Shown in pieces: positions 62,265 to 64,000 of a DNA stretch of 64,000 nucleotides (position 1 is the first letter of the stretch; the number at the start of each line of letters is the position of its first letter). The translations under genes were made by a program, and so were the position numbers. The notes below the pieces were generated by a model that saw only the letters and a program-made list of their open reading frames with translations, was not told where the DNA came from and did no database searches. The DNA is from a virus, in IMG/VR virus record IMGVR_UViG_3300035034_000989, positions 1 through 64,000 of that record, one strand, 5' to 3'.

Positions 62265-62877
62265 ACCAACTATACCATTTGGATGGATGCCAGGACATTG
62301 GGGTCTAAAAGGCAAGACGCGAGATATTGCACAAGCCGAATACGAACTCGAAGGATACGATCTTGAACTTAAACTGCTAAGTCTAAACAGCAGTCACCTT
62401 GATAATCGTGCTGAAGTATTCGAACGCGGCAAGGTAGAGCTTGACTTTAAACACGGCTACATGTCTGAAAGAGATTACGAATACACCGTTGCAAAATACA
62501 CCGAAGATGAAACCGAGCGCCAGTTAAAACTTCTTGATTTAGACTATCAGTACACTGACATGCGAGATCGAGATTACGACAAATCGAAATCTACTATCAA
62601 AAAAGAATCTTGGGTAAACGTGATTGATCTTAACGTGCGTGAAGATACCGGTAACTTTGAACTCGATTGGAACGAATACTTTATCACAGAACTTGAAGAA
62701 ACTGGTTTCAAAGGCACAAGTGATGAAGACATTGTTAACAGTTGGTTCAGTCGTATTTGCAGAGACATAGCAATGTCTGAGTATTCTGGAACTGGCGACT
62801 TTGACGAAAAACTAGCAGAAGTGGAAAGTGGCAGAGACGGTCCTACCGACAAAAACGGTCGGAGAATAATAAAATAA
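62257..62877 (+). CDS. hypothetical protein with GW-rich N-terminus, 206 aa
   Basis: ATG 62257 has AAGG upstream; the longer frame is less likely. N-terminus TIPFGWMPGHWGLKGKTRDIAQAEYELEGYDLE resembles short phage proteins of structural or packaging type. Rest is charged and helical. Function unknown. Confidence 0.75.
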   Translation: MSKPTIPFGWMPGHWGLKGKTRDIAQAEYELEGYDLELKLLSLNSSHLDNRAEVFERGKVELDFKHGYMSERDYEYTVAKYTEDETERQLKLLDLDYQYTDMRDRDYDKSKSTIKKESWVNVIDLNVREDTGNFELDWNEYFITELEETGFKGTSDEDIVNSWFSRICRDIAMSEYSGTGDFDEKLAEVESGRDGPTDKNGRRIIK

Positions 62878-63473
62878 ATATTTTAAACACCAGTATACCT
62901 GGTTGGACATCACCTGCTAAGTTAGAATGTCTTGCTGGATATGCGCGCCAAGTACCCGAGAACGGCTGGATTGTCGAAGTAGGCACCTTCTGCGGAAGAT
63001 CAGCGTTTGTACTGGCTGCCAATTCGTTGCCTTCTGTTAAGGTGACATGTATTGATCCCTGGTGTTTTAATGACGGTGACAGGCTGGTTGCGAAACACTA
63101 CCTTACCACATACGGCGACAGAGATTGCCACTATTCTCAACAGACGTGTGTTGAAAATCTTGCACAGTTTGGAGATCGGATAGAGCTTATAAAAACAACC
63201 AGTCCTTACTTTCACACTGACTTTGCTGAACGCAAGCCTAATTTGTTTTTTATAGATGGTGACCACAGCGGCGACGTTATTAAGCGAGAGCTAAAACTGT
63301 ATTACAATCATTTGGCACCAGGTGGCACAATGTTAATAGACGATTATCAACATCCTGTACATAAAGATTTAAGTAGAGAAGTAAGAAGCTTTGTGCTACA
63401 ATACAACTTAGATCTAGTTATAGTTAAAGAGAAAGATCCAAACTCACAATTCGCAATAATCGAGAAATTATGA
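62874..63473 (+). CDS. class I SAM-dependent methyltransferase-like protein, non-ATG start
   Basis: About 199 aa. The conserved fold starts well before the first ATG (63027): NTSIPGWTSPAKLECLAGYA and WIVEVGTFCGRSAFVLA (motif I, E-x-G-x-x-x-G-x-S) precede it, then CIDPWCFNDGD and FFIDGDHS. No ATG, GTG or TTG lies between the upstream in-frame stop and motif I; an ATA at 62874 with GGAG 9 nt upstream, overlapping the previous TAA as ATAA, is the likeliest start. The fold resembles Methyltransf_24. Substrate unknown. Confidence 0.82.
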   Translation: MNILNTSIPGWTSPAKLECLAGYARQVPENGWIVEVGTFCGRSAFVLAANSLPSVKVTCIDPWCFNDGDRLVAKHYLTTYGDRDCHYSQQTCVENLAQFGDRIELIKTTSPYFHTDFAERKPNLFFIDGDHSGDVIKRELKLYYNHLAPGGTMLIDDYQHPVHKDLSREVRSFVLQYNLDLVIVKEKDPNSQFAIIEKL

Positions 63474-64000
63474 AATACATACACATTGATAGCATGAACA
63501 TATTCTTTAGAAGTGTTCACACTTTAAACCCGAACGCTGGCATTGATGCGATGAGCGGCATGGCGCTACACACAATCTTTAACTCAGTTAGAAAGGTATG
63601 GCGCAAGTTTGGTGCAGACCATGCAGTGTTTCATACAGAAGGTCGTTCGTGGCGCAAGGACTTTTATCCACGCTACAAGCTTAACCGAAAAGTGGCACAA
63701 CTGGGAAAAACCGAAACAGAACGCGAAACAGATGAAATACTATTTGAAGCGTATGCTGATATTATTGCCTTCCTCAAAGAGAAGACCAATACAACTGTGC
63801 TACGCTGTTCGACTGCTGAGGCAGATGATACAATTGCATTGTTCATACAGTCGCATCCGGACGATGAGCACATAATTATATCAACTGACTCGGATTTTAT
63901 ACAGTTGTTAAAGCACGATAACGTTACAATCTACAACGGCGTGTCTGATGTTACAATGACCAAAGCTGGACTAACAGATGAGAAAGGTCGTGTACTTGAG
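63470..64000 (+). CDS. RNase H / 5'-3' flap exonuclease (FEN family), 3' end outside window
   Basis: 177 codons visible, frame open at the window end. N-terminus YIHIDSMNIFFRSV (canonical ID-x-N-L), WRKDFYPRYKLNRK (arch/helix R-x-Y-K), TAEADDTIALF and ISTDSDFIQLL, the metal-binding acidic motifs of T4 RNase H and FEN nucleases. Removes RNA primers and flaps. ATGA overlap with the methyltransferase gene. Confidence 0.92.
   Translation, partial: MKYIHIDSMNIFFRSVHTLNPNAGIDAMSGMALHTIFNSVRKVWRKFGADHAVFHTEGRSWRKDFYPRYKLNRKVAQLGKTETERETDEILFEAYADIIAFLKEKTNTTVLRCSTAEADDTIALFIQSHPDDEHIIISTDSDFIQLLKHDNVTIYNGVSDVTMTKAGLTDEKGRVLE

Noticed and set aside
63027-63473. Methyltransferase starting at ATG 63027
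   Set aside because: This would cut off motif I of the fold, which is clearly encoded in the same frame upstream.

Overview
The window is a 64 kb piece of the genome of a large T4-like myovirus, most likely from a marine or other aquatic bacterium. The phage assignment rests on a T4-type replisome (family B DNA polymerase, gp45-like clamp, gp44-like clamp loader, ATP-dependent ligase, RNase H/FEN nuclease, DsbA-like DNA-binding protein), near-unidirectional packing of about 92 mostly overlapping genes, a repeat-rich virion protein of a kind common in T4-like marine phages, and a T4-like late promoter motif (GATAAATA, T4 consensus TATAAATA). No photosynthesis gene, tRNA, CRISPR array, integrase or insertion sequence was seen. 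The host cannot be named from this sequence. Only two genes lie on the minus strand: a small unknown gene at 24023-24343 and phoH at 42234-42989.

Layout. 1-1.7 kb: end of a structural gene. 1.7-12 kb: nucleotide metabolism (nrdA, nrdB, thyA, folE) mixed with two SGNH-hydrolase-like paralogues, a PPP-like phosphatase, a SLOG protein and two membrane proteins. 12-18 kb: queD, a membrane/coiled-coil protein, clpX, hsp20, clpS and an Fe/Mn superoxide dismutase. 18-28 kb: DNA ligase, a large acidic late protein, an ExoX-like exonuclease, clpP, a phosphoesterase, a MazG-like protein and a Lar-like zinc ribbon. 28-37 kb: groEL, NMN adenylyltransferase-Nudix, nicotinamide phosphoribosyltransferase and a macrodomain, interleaved with seven unknown genes. 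37-42 kb: a DnaE-motif fragment, groES, clamp loader and a HAD phosphatase. 42-50 kb: phoH, dnaJ-like, clpA and a nucleotidyltransferase, plus Nudix. 50-64 kb: DNA polymerase, clamp, a DpdA-like transglycosylase, a glycosyltransferase, a row of small paralogues, a phosphoribosyltransferase, queE, a methyltransferase and the start of RNase H/FEN.

Three gene sets stand out. First, the phage carries what looks like a whole bacterial protein quality-control set: ClpX, ClpA, ClpP and ClpS, with GroEL, GroES, a DnaJ-like protein and Hsp20. Both unfoldases keep an IGF tripeptide for docking ClpP. Second, FolE, QueD, QueE and a DpdA-like transglycosylase form most of a 7-deazaguanine DNA modification pathway; no QueC is visible here. 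QueE has about 38 residues inserted in its cluster-binding cysteine motif. Third, NAMPT plus NMNAT-Nudix can rebuild NAD+ from nicotinamide, as in the known phage NAD+ reconstitution pathway; a macrodomain and a SLOG protein are nearby.

Regulation is readable. Eleven near-consensus sigma70-type promoters, mostly with a 17 bp spacer, precede clpS, ligase, exonuclease, clpP, nadM, clpA, dsbA, clamp, queE and two small genes. A separate GATAAATA motif precedes other genes, including on the minus strand before the 24 kb gene. In two cases it ends exactly 5 nt before the ATG, which suggests leaderless late mRNAs. Function calls come from motif recognition by eye; no database search was possible.
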